DNA of 17,723 bases from the NCBI GenBank assembly GCA_035628055.1, contig DASPKO010000253.1:1-17723 (forward strand), written 5' to 3'. The position numbers and the translations under genes were made by a program. Under the pieces are notes generated by a model. It was not told the origin of the DNA. It was given only the letters and a program-made list of their open reading frames with translations, and did not search any database. Each line of letters opens with the position of its first letter. Positions within the stretch are counted from its first letter, which is position 1. This document shows, one piece after another, positions 1 through 7,808 of this stretch. This stretch comes from DASPKO01 sp035628055 (lineage in GTDB: Bacteria; Planctomycetota; Phycisphaerae; Phycisphaerales; UBA1924).

Positions 1-1574
1 TCGATCACCCGGGTGCCGAAATGATCGAAGGGCACGGGGATCTGGCGGCCCCACGCGAGCTGCCCGGCGGCGGCACAGTCCTCCTGGCCGCCCCCGGGGT
101 CGGCAGGGGCGATCCGGTACCGGTACAGGAGCGTCCAGTACGTCTCCGCGCCCCGGCGGAGGCGGATGGAACGGATCTGTCCCTTGCCCGGGCAGTCCTG
201 GAGGCACTCGACGCACCCCGGCGGGGGCGGTTCATCGGGCGGGGGGCTCTGCGGGTTGTCGAGCGCGTACTGCGTCTGGGACCCGTAGGAGATCTCCACG
301 ACGTGCCCGTAGCGGTCCTCGATCCGCGTGCACAGGCCGTAGAAGGGAAGGCCCTGCCCGGGGTTCTGGGAGAGCGAGATCGGGTCCCACCAGGGCTTGG
401 CGCCGCCGAACTGCTGCGGGAGGAACGGGCGCGCGTGCATCGAGGAGACGCAGCTGTGCGGGTCGAGGGGGTCGTAGGGCTCGCCGACGGCCTGGCAGGG
501 CACGGTCGAGGCGAACGTGCTCCAGATGTTCAGGGGCACGTCCTCGCGGACGACCACGAACGTGTAGGTGAGGGCGCCGTCGTAGAGCGAGGCCTTGTAC
601 CACGTCGGCGGGGTGATCCAGCCGCCCGCTCCCCACTGGCCGTTGTGGGTGAGTCCGGCACGGAACCGGGCGGGGGCCTCGTACCGGCCGCTGTCCTCGA
701 AGCGCTGGAACGGGATGGAGTGATGGGCGTCGAGGACCAGATAGGTCGTGCGCGGGTTGTCTCCGACGATGTCGGGGACCGCAGAGTCGATGAGCAGGAG
801 GGGCGCCTCGCTGGCCATCCACCCGTTGCCCGTCCAGTCCCACCAGGTGTCATCGACATGGCAGGCGTAGACCTCGACGCGCTGGGAGTGCGAGCGCGTC
901 CGCACGAGCCGGAACGCGGCGCCCGCGAAGGGAAGCTCCAGCTCGCTCGTCCGCGCCAGCGGCGAACCGGTGATGAGATCGACGGCGCCCTCGTGGACCG
1001 GCCGCTGGAGCCCGCGCCACCCCGTGGGGGCGGAGGCGGCCCCCTGGGGAACCAGGGCCACCGAGCTCGCCCCAAGGGTGGCGGCGGGCGGGAGGAAGTC
1101 GCCGATGCTCGGGCTCGCGAGCAGATTGATGTTGAGTGAGTAGCCGGGAACCAGGTTGATCGGCAGGTTGCCCTCGCGGCAGGCGATGAAGAAGGTCTTG
1201 TAGACCTCGTGCCAGCAGGCCGAGACCGGCTTGGCGTTGGGCTGCGGGACGGTGTGCTCGAGCAGGCCCCAGGCGTGCGGGGCGGGAACATTCGTGTCGA
1301 GACCCCAGCGGGCCCAGCAGGGGTCCACGGGCTGCAGGTAGGGAATCGGATCGCACAGTTCCCCTTCAGCGCGGAAGGGCAACCCGGACGCCTCGACTCG
1401 AATGAGCCGGGTGTTGCAGTCCTGCGCGGTCGGGGGCGGATCGTCGCGGGGGCGATCCTGGGCCGAGGCCGATAGCACGTGGGCCCCGAGCAGCGCGGAC
1501 ACGCCCACCGCCCAGGCGCGGCCCCGGGCGCGTGCCGGCGAGGGGACTTCACACCCGGAGGTCCGCGTCTGCAT
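1..1574 (-). CDS. Secreted RHS/YD-repeat-type protein, 3' end outside window
   Basis: An open frame of 524 codons runs from an ATG at 1574 off the left edge with no stop. It is the only frame here with a natural protein composition, rich in W, Y, F and D. Residues 1-38 look like a Sec signal peptide: a basic start, the hydrophobic stretch WAVGVSALLGAHVL, then SASA before QDRP. Around residues 196-230 the segment GAVDLITGSPLARTSELELP followed by an FRLVRTRSHS-like strand resembles the entry module of RHS proteins, where a sugar- or wall-like repeat shell begins. Around 410-430, RIEDRYGHVVEISYG matches the 'DRYGN..xYxY' style of RHS/YD strands. A proline patch (PPPDEPPPPG) and a small Cys cluster (CVECLQDC) follow near 445-460. 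The repeat shell and any C-terminal toxin or payload would lie outside the window. The gene is divergent from the secretin operon, so a link to that secretion machine is possible but unproven. Confidence 0.72.
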   Translation of the reverse strand, partial: MQTRTSGCEVPSPARARGRAWAVGVSALLGAHVLSASAQDRPRDDPPPTAQDCNTRLIRVEASGLPFRAEGELCDPIPYLQPVDPCWARWGLDTNVPAPHAWGLLEHTVPQPNAKPVSACWHEVYKTFFIACREGNLPINLVPGYSLNINLLASPSIGDFLPPAATLGASSVALVPQGAASAPTGWRGLQRPVHEGAVDLITGSPLARTSELELPFAGAAFRLVRTRSHSQRVEVYACHVDDTWWDWTGNGWMASEAPLLLIDSAVPDIVGDNPRTTYLVLDAHHSIPFQRFEDSGRYEAPARFRAGLTHNGQWGAGGWITPPTWYKASLYDGALTYTFVVVREDVPLNIWSTFASTVPCQAVGEPYDPLDPHSCVSSMHARPFLPQQFGGAKPWWDPISLSQNPGQGLPFYGLCTRIEDRYGHVVEISYGSQTQYALDNPQSPPPDEPPPPGCVECLQDCPGKGQIRSIRLRRGAETYWTLLYRYRIAPADPGGGQEDCAAAGQLAWGRQIPVPFDHFGTRVI

Positions 1575-1657
1575 GGGGATGCTCCCGTGGAGGGGCCAAG
1601 CCGGAAGGCACTCGGCGGCCTCGAGGCCCCGATCGCGGCCGACCCGCCCGCGCGCCG

Positions 1658-1687
1658 AGCATGCCCATCGGGTCGCGACGATGTCAA
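1658..1687 (-). promoter_or_regulatory. Candidate sigma70-type promoter for the RHS-type gene
   Basis: On the minus strand a perfect -35 box TTGACA (plus-strand TGTCAA, 1682-1687) is followed after 18 bases by CATGCT (plus-strand AGCATG, 1658-1663), a poor -10 matching 3 of 6 positions. The predicted start would leave roughly an 80-base leader before the ATG at 1574. The -35 is convincing in so GC-rich a background; the -10 is not. Confidence 0.3.
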
Positions 1688-1765
1688 GATCGCGCACCGA
1701 AGAATGCAACTTATCCACCGGTCCCGACATGAGAACACCTCGGGGTCCGATTTCCTAGGCCGGTG

Positions 1766-1783
1766 GCACCCTCATGAGAGTGC
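1766..1783. promoter_or_regulatory. 18-bp dyad in divergent intergenic region (candidate operator)
   Basis: GCACCCTCA followed directly by TGAGAGTGC forms an 18-bp inverted repeat with 8 of 9 pairs matching and no spacer, centred on TCATGA. It lies between the two divergent genes, about 80 bases upstream of the minus-strand TTGACA box and about 210 bases upstream of the secretin start. The shape suits a dimeric regulator. No T-run follows, so it is not a terminator. Chance occurrence cannot be excluded from one copy. Confidence 0.3.
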
Positions 1784-1989
1784 GGCCGCGCACGCACCGG
1801 AGAGCGAACTTCGGCCGGCCTCTTTCGATCGCGCTGCGCCCGCCCGGCGCTTGGCTTGGCGGAGCATGAGCTCGAGGGCGCCGGCATCGAGTGTCGGGCT
1901 CTGCGAGTTTCGTGCCGGTGTCCGCGGGGGGTTGCGGCGTCCGAGGTGGTTGGTTAGCCTGCTCCCGCCCGAGCTACCAGGAGGTTCGC

Positions 1990-4281
1990 ATGCGGCGCCG
2001 TCCCGGGGTCGAGCGATGTTGGTGGCTCCCGGGCCTGCTGCTCGCCGCGGCCGGCACGGTCACGGGCGCACGCCGCGCCGACGGAATGCCCCTGCCCCCG
2101 CCGGCCCCGCTGCCCGCGGCCGGGGGCCGGCTGACTTTGGCGGGCCAGGTGGAGCTGGCGCGGCTGGTCGACATGGCGGCCCAGCGCCTCCGCCTGAACA
2201 TCCAATATGACGCGGCGACGCTCAAGGGCGCCGTCACGCTGCGGCTCGCGCAGGACATCGACGACGAGGAACTCTGGGCGCTTACGAACCGCGTGCTCGC
2301 GTCGCAGGGGTTCACCACCATCCGCGCGCCGGGTGCCGAGGGGTACATGGTGGTGCGGCTCGCCGACGCGGCCGCGGCGGCCCCGCTCCCGCTGGTTCCC
2401 GGGGCCGGGACGGAGCCGGCGCGCCGCCCGGGTTTCGAGACCGTCGTCGTGCGCGCGCGCCATCGCCCGGGGCGCGAGCTGATCGAGGCGGTCAAGCCCC
2501 TGCTCTCCAAGGGCGGCGCCTCGATCACGGAGCTCGGCGCTTCGGGCCTGATCGTGCTCGCGGACCTCGGGCCCCGCCTGGCGGAGATCCAGCGGGTGCT
2601 CGCCGAGCTGGACACGGCGGCCGAGCTCCCCGTCGTCGAGGAGATCCCGGCCCGGAACCTGTCCGCGGCGGCCCTGGCGGCGCTGGTCTCACAGGTCGCG
2701 GCCAAGCAGGAGGCAATCTCGGGGCGCAAGCTCATCGGCGAAGTGCTGGCGGCGCCCGCGGGCGGCTCGGTCGTGCTCATCGCCCCGGCGACCGCGGCGC
2801 CGGCCTGGCGCGAGCTGCTCGCCGAGGTCGACAGGCGCGAGGCCGTGCGCACGGCGACCTATACGCCCCGGGCGTTTGCCCCGCAGGAAGTGGCCGAGCT
2901 CATCGAGGCGACGGTCCGCCCGGCCGCGGGCGGCGACGAGCGGTGGCGGCTCGTCACCGACGAGCTGACGGGGACGCTGATCGTGAGCGCGACGGCGAGC
3001 GAGCATGAGCAGATCGAGCACGTGCTGGCGCGCCTGGAGGCGAGCGCGCCGGGGACGCGCCGGCCGATGCGGTCTTTCGTGGTGCGCAACCGGGGCGTGG
3101 GAGAGCTGCTGGGAGTGCTCAACAGCTTGCTCGGTGCCGGGGTGCTCGAGGCCGACGAGGGGAGCGGGGCGCTGGCCCCGGCGACGCCGCAGCTCGCGGT
3201 GCCGGACATCGGACGGAGCGACCGGGTGGCGGCACCGGCATCTCCTGGGCCGCCCCCGCCGCGCGCGGAGCGGCCCGGGCCGGTCACCGAGTCCTCGGCC
3301 CCGGCCCCCCGGCCGAGCGTGCCCCGCGCGGGCCCGACGGGGGGGCGCGATCCGGGGCTGGTCCTGACCGCGGACGAGGGGACGAACACGATCATCGCCG
3401 TCGGCGACGCCCGCCAGCTCGCCCAGCTCGAGCTGCTGATCCAGAAGCTCGACGTGCGCCAGCCCCAGGTGCTGCTCGAGGTGCTGATGGTCAGCCTCTC
3501 GGAATCGCAGAGCCTGAGCCTGGGGATCGAGCTCACCAAGCAGCTCGACCTCGACGGCGGGGCCCGCGCCACGCTCGCGAGCATCTTCGGACTGGCCAGT
3601 CGCAACGATGCGCTCGACCCGGGCGGCGGGGCGGGGGCGGGCTTCACGGGTCTGGTGCTCAACCCCGGGGATTTCTCCGCGGTGCTGCGCGCGCTCGAGA
3701 TCCTCAACGACGGCCGCTCCAGCAGCGTTCCCAGGGTGCTCGTCGGGAACAACCAGCAGGGGACGTTCTCCTCGGTGCTCCAACAGCCCTTCGCGACGGT
3801 CAGCACCGGCACGTCCACGACCACCACCGCGTTCGGAGGCACGCTCGACGCCGGCACCATCGCGACGGTGCGGCCACAGATCGCGGCCGGTGACCACCTG
3901 ATCCTGAACTACTCCGTGCAGCTCAGCGCGTTCGTGGGCGCGAGCGGGGGCCAGGGGCTCCCGCCGCCGAAGCAGACCAACAACATCCAGAGTTCCGTGA
4001 TGATTCCCGACGGGCACACCGTGGTGGTGGGGGGCCTGGAGCTGCTGCGCGAGGCCGACGCCGAGAGCCGTGTGCCCGTCATCGGGGCTGTGCCCCTGCT
4101 CGGCGAGCTCTTCAAGAACCGGAACAGCAGCGTCAGCCGGGACCGGTTCTTCGTGTTCATCCGGGCCAACGTCTTCCGGCACGGCTCGTTCGAGGACCTC
4201 AAGCACGTCAGCCGGCACGACCTGGGAGAGGCGGCGGTCGACGAGGGGTGGCCGCGGGTGGCGCCCCGGGTGATCAGATGA
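1990..4281 (+). CDS. gspD: Type II secretion / type IV pilus-like secretin (GspD-like)
   Basis: This 763-residue protein would form the outer-membrane multimeric pore of a secretion or pilus machine. The ATG at 1990 follows AGGAGG at five bases and starts a signal peptide (basic MRRRPGVER, then hydrophobic WLPGLLLAAAGTVTG); an in-frame start at 1891 lacks both. N0 is about residues 48-127. Ring-building modules follow at about 149-209, 213-283, 285-355 and 359-490, the last split by a Pro/Ala-rich insert (about 390-455). The secretin barrel runs from about 492 (QVLLEVLMVSLSES), with the signature VPVIGAVPLLGELFKNR at 695-711 and a C-terminal tail (FEDLKHVSRHDLG) that may serve pilotin or membrane docking. 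Canonical GspD has three such modules after N0, so this appears to have one more. Its stop overlaps the ATPase start. A PilQ-type role is the alternative; secretin identity is firm. Confidence 0.93.
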   Translation: MRRRPGVERCWWLPGLLLAAAGTVTGARRADGMPLPPPAPLPAAGGRLTLAGQVELARLVDMAAQRLRLNIQYDAATLKGAVTLRLAQDIDDEELWALTNRVLASQGFTTIRAPGAEGYMVVRLADAAAAAPLPLVPGAGTEPARRPGFETVVVRARHRPGRELIEAVKPLLSKGGASITELGASGLIVLADLGPRLAEIQRVLAELDTAAELPVVEEIPARNLSAAALAALVSQVAAKQEAISGRKLIGEVLAAPAGGSVVLIAPATAAPAWRELLAEVDRREAVRTATYTPRAFAPQEVAELIEATVRPAAGGDERWRLVTDELTGTLIVSATASEHEQIEHVLARLEASAPGTRRPMRSFVVRNRGVGELLGVLNSLLGAGVLEADEGSGALAPATPQLAVPDIGRSDRVAAPASPGPPPPRAERPGPVTESSAPAPRPSVPRAGPTGGRDPGLVLTADEGTNTIIAVGDARQLAQLELLIQKLDVRQPQVLLEVLMVSLSESQSLSLGIELTKQLDLDGGARATLASIFGLASRNDALDPGGGAGAGFTGLVLNPGDFSAVLRALEILNDGRSSSVPRVLVGNNQQGTFSSVLQQPFATVSTGTSTTTTAFGGTLDAGTIATVRPQIAAGDHLILNYSVQLSAFVGASGGQGLPPPKQTNNIQSSVMIPDGHTVVVGGLELLREADAESRVPVIGAVPLLGELFKNRNSSVSRDRFFVFIRANVFRHGSFEDLKHVSRHDLGEAAVDEGWPRVAPRVIR

Positions 4282-5948
4282 TCAGCCCTCCCCCGGCGCG
4301 GAGCGTCGCGCCCCCGCGGGCTCACGCGGGCCCCGGGGCCGAGCCGGCCCGGCCCGCCGAGGCCGATTCCGCGCCACCTTCCGCCTTGCCGGGACCGGCC
4401 CCGCCCGATCACGCCGGCCAGCCGAGCCCGGAGTTTCTGCGGTTGATCGAGCATCAGTACGCGCGCCGGCACCTGGTGCTGAGCGCCGGGACGGAGGAGG
4501 GGCGGGAGACGCTTCTGGTCGCGGAGCACACCAAGCCGTTCATCCCCTTCAACGTGGGCGTGCGGCTGGGCCGGCCGGTGCGGGCAACGGTCGCGCCCGC
4601 GGAGTCCATCGCCGCGGCAATCGACGCGGTCTACGCGCGCGGACGGCCCACCGCCGGGCACGGCCCCGACGCGGACGCTCCCCCCGTGGTCCTCGAGGGC
4701 TCGGGCGACGTCCAGACGGACATCGACGCGGTGCTGCGCCAGGCCGAGAGCGACCTGCTCAACGTGCAGGGCAAGGAGCCGGCGGTCCGGCTGGTGGACC
4801 TGGTGCTCTTCGAAGCACTCCTGCGCGGGGCGAGCGACGTGCACGTCCAGCCCGTGCGCGATCGCACCCTGGTCCGCTATCGCCTGGACGGCGCTCTGCA
4901 CACGGTGCGCGAGCTGCCGGCCTCCATGGCCTCCGCGGTCGTCAGCCGCATCAAGGTCATGGCACGTCTGGACGTCGCGGAGCATCGCACGGCCCAGGAT
5001 GGGCGGGCCACGGTCACCGTGGGAGGCTCGGCCGGGGAGCACGCGGGGCGGCGGGTCGATCTGCGCATCAGCGTCCTCCCGAGTCTGTACGGCGAGCGCG
5101 TCGTTCTCCGGCTGCTGGATCCCTCCAAGTCGCCCCACCTGCTGAGCTTCGCCGCGCTGGGCATGCCCGCGGAGGTGGAGCGCCGCTACCTGGCGCAGGC
5201 GAGCCGCACCAGCGGGATCGTCCTCTCGACGGGACCCACCGGCTCGGGCAAGACCACCACGCTCTACACCACGCTCGCCTGGATCACCGCGAGCCATGCC
5301 GGGGGACAGGCCCGCGGGTGCGAGCTGAACATGCTGACCATCGAGGACCCGATCGAATACGACCTCTCCGGCGTCGGCGGCGCTGGCGGGCTCTCGGTCA
5401 GCCAGACCCAGGTGGACCCGAAGAAGCAGGTCACCTTCGCCTCGGGGCTCCGGCACATCCTCCGGCAGGACCCGGACGTGATCATGGTGGGCGAAATCCG
5501 CGACGAGGAGACCGCGCGCATCGCCGTGCAGGCCTCTCTCACCGGGCACCTGGTCTTATCCACCCTGCACACCAATGACGCGGCGAGCGCCATCGCGCGG
5601 CTGCTCGACCTGGGGGTCGAGCCGTTCCTGGTCTCCTCCTCGCTGGCGGCGGTGCTCGCGCAGCGGCTGGTGCGTCGGCGGCACGCGGGCTGCGCGGGCG
5701 AGGGGTGCCCGGACTGCCTCGGGACCGGGTACAAGGGCCGGACGGGTGTCTTCGAGCTGCTCCTGGTCGACCCGCCCATCCGCGGGCTCATCGAGCGCCG
5801 GTGCTCGGCGCTCGAGATCAAGGAGGCCGCGCAGGAGGCCGGAATGGCGACCCTCCGCCAGGGCGGTGAGCGGCTCGTGCGCGAGGGTGTGACGACCGCC
5901 GCGGAGGTGGCGCGAGTGATCGAGGCGCTCGAGGAGACGCCCGCATGA
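4278..5948 (+). CDS. gspE: Type II secretion ATPase GspE (GspE/PilB family)
   Basis: This 556-residue cytoplasmic AAA+-like ATPase would power pseudopilus or pilus assembly. The ATG at 4278 overlaps the secretin stop as ATGA; a GTG at 4248 is an alternative with no better ribosome binding site. Residues 1-48 are Pro/Ala-rich, an N-terminal GspE-like domain covers about 50-115, and the catalytic core begins near 160 (ASDVHVQP, the usual GASDIHIEP site). Walker A is GPTGSGKTT at 319-327. The Asp box (LTIEDPIEY) follows, then Walker B with DPDVIMVGEIRDEE from 398 and the His box LTGHLVLSTLHTNDA. The zinc region is compact: H469, C472, C477 and C480 followed by GTGYKGRTGVFELL, whereas family members usually carry two CxxC pairs separated by about 30 residues. 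The next gene overlaps the stop by four bases. Confidence 0.95.
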   Translation: MISPPPARSVAPPRAHAGPGAEPARPAEADSAPPSALPGPAPPDHAGQPSPEFLRLIEHQYARRHLVLSAGTEEGRETLLVAEHTKPFIPFNVGVRLGRPVRATVAPAESIAAAIDAVYARGRPTAGHGPDADAPPVVLEGSGDVQTDIDAVLRQAESDLLNVQGKEPAVRLVDLVLFEALLRGASDVHVQPVRDRTLVRYRLDGALHTVRELPASMASAVVSRIKVMARLDVAEHRTAQDGRATVTVGGSAGEHAGRRVDLRISVLPSLYGERVVLRLLDPSKSPHLLSFAALGMPAEVERRYLAQASRTSGIVLSTGPTGSGKTTTLYTTLAWITASHAGGQARGCELNMLTIEDPIEYDLSGVGGAGGLSVSQTQVDPKKQVTFASGLRHILRQDPDVIMVGEIRDEETARIAVQASLTGHLVLSTLHTNDAASAIARLLDLGVEPFLVSSSLAAVLAQRLVRRRHAGCAGEGCPDCLGTGYKGRTGVFELLLVDPPIRGLIERRCSALEIKEAAQEAGMATLRQGGERLVREGVTTAAEVARVIEALEETPA

Positions 5949-6430
5949 GCGCCGCCGTGCCCGTGCGGGTTCTTGGGGCTGGTGGCGCCGCCGCCCTGGC
6001 GCTGGCCTCGTGGTGGGCGCTGGGGCCGCTCGGGCCGCCCCCCGGTGAGACGGTTGGCGGCAGCGCAGCCGCGGCCCCGGACCCTCCGGGCACGCCGGCG
6101 CGCCAGAGCGTGGTGCTCGACGTAGCCGCCTTCGGTGCGCCGCTCTGGGTGGCCCCGCCGCCCCCGCCGCCGCCACCGAAGGAGGAGCCGCCGCCGCCGC
6201 CCCCACCCCCGCTGAGGCTGCAGCTCCTGGCCGTGATCCAGGAGGGCCCCGGGGTCCGGACCGCGATGCTGTACGATCCCGACACGGACGCGCTGCTGAT
6301 CGTGGCGGCGGGTGAGAGGATCGGGGGGCGCTCAGTGGAGGCCGTCACCGACGACGGGGTGACCATCCGCGACCGCGCCGGCGTGCGCAGCCTGTCGCTG
6401 ACGACCGAGGGCTCGGGAGGTCGGCGGTGA
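5945..6430 (+). CDS. GspC/PilP-like inner-membrane connector with proline linker
   Basis: A 161-residue protein with one N-terminal membrane segment (about 8-28, VLGAGGAAALALASWWALGP), a flexible periplasmic stretch, a striking proline linker (residues 71-89, eight prolines, KEE, eight prolines), and a small beta-rich domain (about 90-154, LRLQLLAVIQEG to VRSLSL). The last domain resembles the HR domain of GspC or the PilP fold, which docks on the N0 domain of the secretin. It starts with ATGA overlapping the ATPase stop and ends with GTGA overlapping the next gene. Position right after the secretin and ATPase supports a role coupling the inner-membrane platform to the pore. The assignment rests on topology, context and the short domain rather than a decisive motif, so GspC and PilP cannot be told apart. 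Confidence 0.62.
   Translation: MSAAVPVRVLGAGGAAALALASWWALGPLGPPPGETVGGSAAAAPDPPGTPARQSVVLDVAAFGAPLWVAPPPPPPPPKEEPPPPPPPPLRLQLLAVIQEGPGVRTAMLYDPDTDALLIVAAGERIGGRSVEAVTDDGVTIRDRAGVRSLSLTTEGSGGRR
6155..6211 (+). repeat. Proline-codon tract in the GspC/PilP-like gene
   Basis: The tract is almost entirely CCG and CCC codons and encodes eight prolines, Lys-Glu-Glu, then eight prolines. It is a low-complexity CCG-rich run that should vary in length between strains. A polyproline rod of this length would act as a stiff periplasmic spacer between the membrane anchor and the beta-domain. Confidence 0.8.
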
Positions 6431-7254
6431 ACGGAGTTTCATCGAGCCCGAGCTGGCCCGCCGAGCGATTCTACTGGTCGGTGGTGGAGGCCCCGGGGTG
6501 GGGGCGCTGCGGTCCGTTGCCCGAGGGCGTGCGCGCGGTCTTTGAGGAAGACGCCCCGCTGCCCGGCGACGAGCTGCACGCCGTGGGCGCCCCGCTGGGC
6601 GACGGGCGCCTGCTGGTCTGCGCGGCGCGGCGCGCCGAGCTGGGTGCTCTGGAGTCCGGGCCCGATTCGCTCGTTCCCGCGGCCATCCCCCCGGAGCTCG
6701 GCGCCCGAGTGTCCCCCGAGCGGCTCAACCTGCTCGTCGGGGCGTTCGAGCCCGCCCGCTTCCGGCGCGCCCGCCAGCGCCGCCACCTGCTCGCCGCGGC
6801 GGCGCTGCTGGCGTGCGCCGCGCTGGTCTCGGTCGGCGCCGTGCGGCGCGAGCGCCACTGGAGCCGCCTCGCCGAAGACCGCGTCCGGCGGACCGCGGAC
6901 GTGCTCGCCGGCGTCGTCCCGGGGGGCCGGCCCGAGCTGGTGCCCGCAGAGCTGGCGCGCGCCCGCCAGGTGAACCGGTGGTGCGCCGGCCAGGCTCCCG
7001 CTCCCGACGCGGCGCCGATCCTCGCCGCCCTCCTCAAGGCGTGGCCCGTGGGAGTGGCGTGCAAGCCCCAGGCCCTGACCATCTCGGGCTTCGCGATCGG
7101 GTGTTCGGTCGCGGTGGAGGGAGACCCGGCCCTGTTCCTTGGCGCGCTGACGCCGCCAGCGGGGTGGCGCCTCGAAGAGCCGCGGCTTCACACGGCCGGT
7201 TCGGTGACGCGGCTGACCATTTCCATGCGCCCGGCGCCGGGGGCTCCGCGATGA
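6427..7254 (+). CDS. GspL/PilN-like inner-membrane protein
   Basis: This 275-residue protein starts at a GTG that overlaps the previous stop (GTGA). About 110 residues precede the membrane: FYWSVVEAPGWGR, then LPGDELHAVGAPLGDGRLLV. This looks like a reduced version of the cytoplasmic GspL domain that binds the ATPase. A single membrane helix lies at about 120-139 (HLLAAAALLACAALVSVGAV). A short helical stretch (RERHWSRLAEDRVRRTADVL) and a periplasmic alpha/beta part (about 190-268) follow, with the PilN/GspL-like layout. Order after the GspC/PilP-like gene and before a GspM/PilO-like gene fits the L-M or N-O pair. No catalytic motif is expected. The exact family name is uncertain; membership of the machine is well supported by topology and coupling. 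Confidence 0.62.
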   Translation: MNGVSSSPSWPAERFYWSVVEAPGWGRCGPLPEGVRAVFEEDAPLPGDELHAVGAPLGDGRLLVCAARRAELGALESGPDSLVPAAIPPELGARVSPERLNLLVGAFEPARFRRARQRRHLLAAAALLACAALVSVGAVRRERHWSRLAEDRVRRTADVLAGVVPGGRPELVPAELARARQVNRWCAGQAPAPDAAPILAALLKAWPVGVACKPQALTISGFAIGCSVAVEGDPALFLGALTPPAGWRLEEPRLHTAGSVTRLTISMRPAPGAPR

Positions 7255-7808
7255 GGTCTTCGGTCCCGCTGGCCTGGGCCGCGGCACTCCTGGGAGGCGG
7301 GGCGGCGCTGCTCGTGACGGTCCCCCCGGCGCGATCGGCGCGGGAGCGCGCCGCCGCGGCCTGCGCCGAGCTCGTCCGCGCCGAGTCCGACGTCCGCGAG
7401 ATCATGGCACTTCGTGCCGGCCTCCCCGAATGGACGCGCCGGCGTCCTTCCGACGCGGCGCTGGCGCCCAGCGTCAGCGCGGCGCTCGGCGCGGCCGGGC
7501 TCTCGGCCTCGGTTCTCTCGAGTCTCACGGTGAACGACCCGGCGGCCGGGGAGAGCGACGCGCCGGCGGCGCGCCGGCGCGCCACGCTCGCGCTCACCTC
7601 GCTGACCCTCCCGGAGCTCGGCCGGTTCCTCCGCGCCTGGCGGGAGCGCGAGCCGGACTGGGTGATCGCGAGCCTGGACATCGGTCCCGAGCCGGATCGG
7701 ACGCGCCCGCGGCGCAGCGCAGCGCCGGGGGTCGCGGAGGACCTGCCCCTGCGCGCGATGATCGGGCTCGAGGCGCTCTTCATGAACAACGCCGGGGGTC
7801 TCCGGTGA
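7251..7808 (+). CDS. GspM/PilO-like inner-membrane protein
   Basis: A 185-residue protein starting at ATG 7251 (ATGA overlap with the preceding stop). A longer in-frame opening from 6813 is antiparallel to nothing functional and merely overlaps the upstream gene. It has one N-terminal membrane segment (about 7-25, LAWAAALLGGGAALLVTVP), a helical stretch (about 28-57) and a small alpha/beta domain: helix LAPSVSAALGAAG, strand ATLALTSLTL, helix PELGRFLRAWRE, strand WVIASLDIGP and a last strand LRAMIGLEALF. This is the ferredoxin-like layout of GspM and PilO, which pair with GspL and PilN. No diagnostic motif is visible, so the call rests on size, topology, fold pattern and position. Confidence 0.6.
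   Translation: MRSSVPLAWAAALLGGGAALLVTVPPARSARERAAAACAELVRAESDVREIMALRAGLPEWTRRRPSDAALAPSVSAALGAAGLSASVLSSLTVNDPAAGESDAPAARRRATLALTSLTLPELGRFLRAWREREPDWVIASLDIGPEPDRTRPRRSAAPGVAEDLPLRAMIGLEALFMNNAGGLR

Larger units (their letters stand above)
1575..1989. other. Divergent intergenic region between RHS-type gene and secretin operon
   Basis: No credible gene is seen in these 415 bases. They hold the TTGACA box and the 18-bp dyad described separately. Nearest the secretin gene, TTGCGG (1932-1937) and TAGCCT (1955-1960) are 17 bases apart and could be a weak plus-strand promoter, each matching 3 of 6 consensus positions. A strong ribosome binding site, AGGAGG (1979-1984), sits five bases before the ATG at 1990. 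Confidence 0.5.

Noticed and set aside
530..1738. A 402-codon open frame on the minus strand, and a plus-strand frame at 21-1139.
   Set aside because: Both are Arg/Pro/Ser-rich and lie in frames other than the one giving the signal peptide and RHS-like motifs (start 1574, open to the left edge).
3909..5549. A 546-codon open frame on the minus strand opposite the secretin and ATPase genes.
   Set aside because: It overlaps two strongly supported genes and has no recognisable motif; high GC makes stops rare in such frames.
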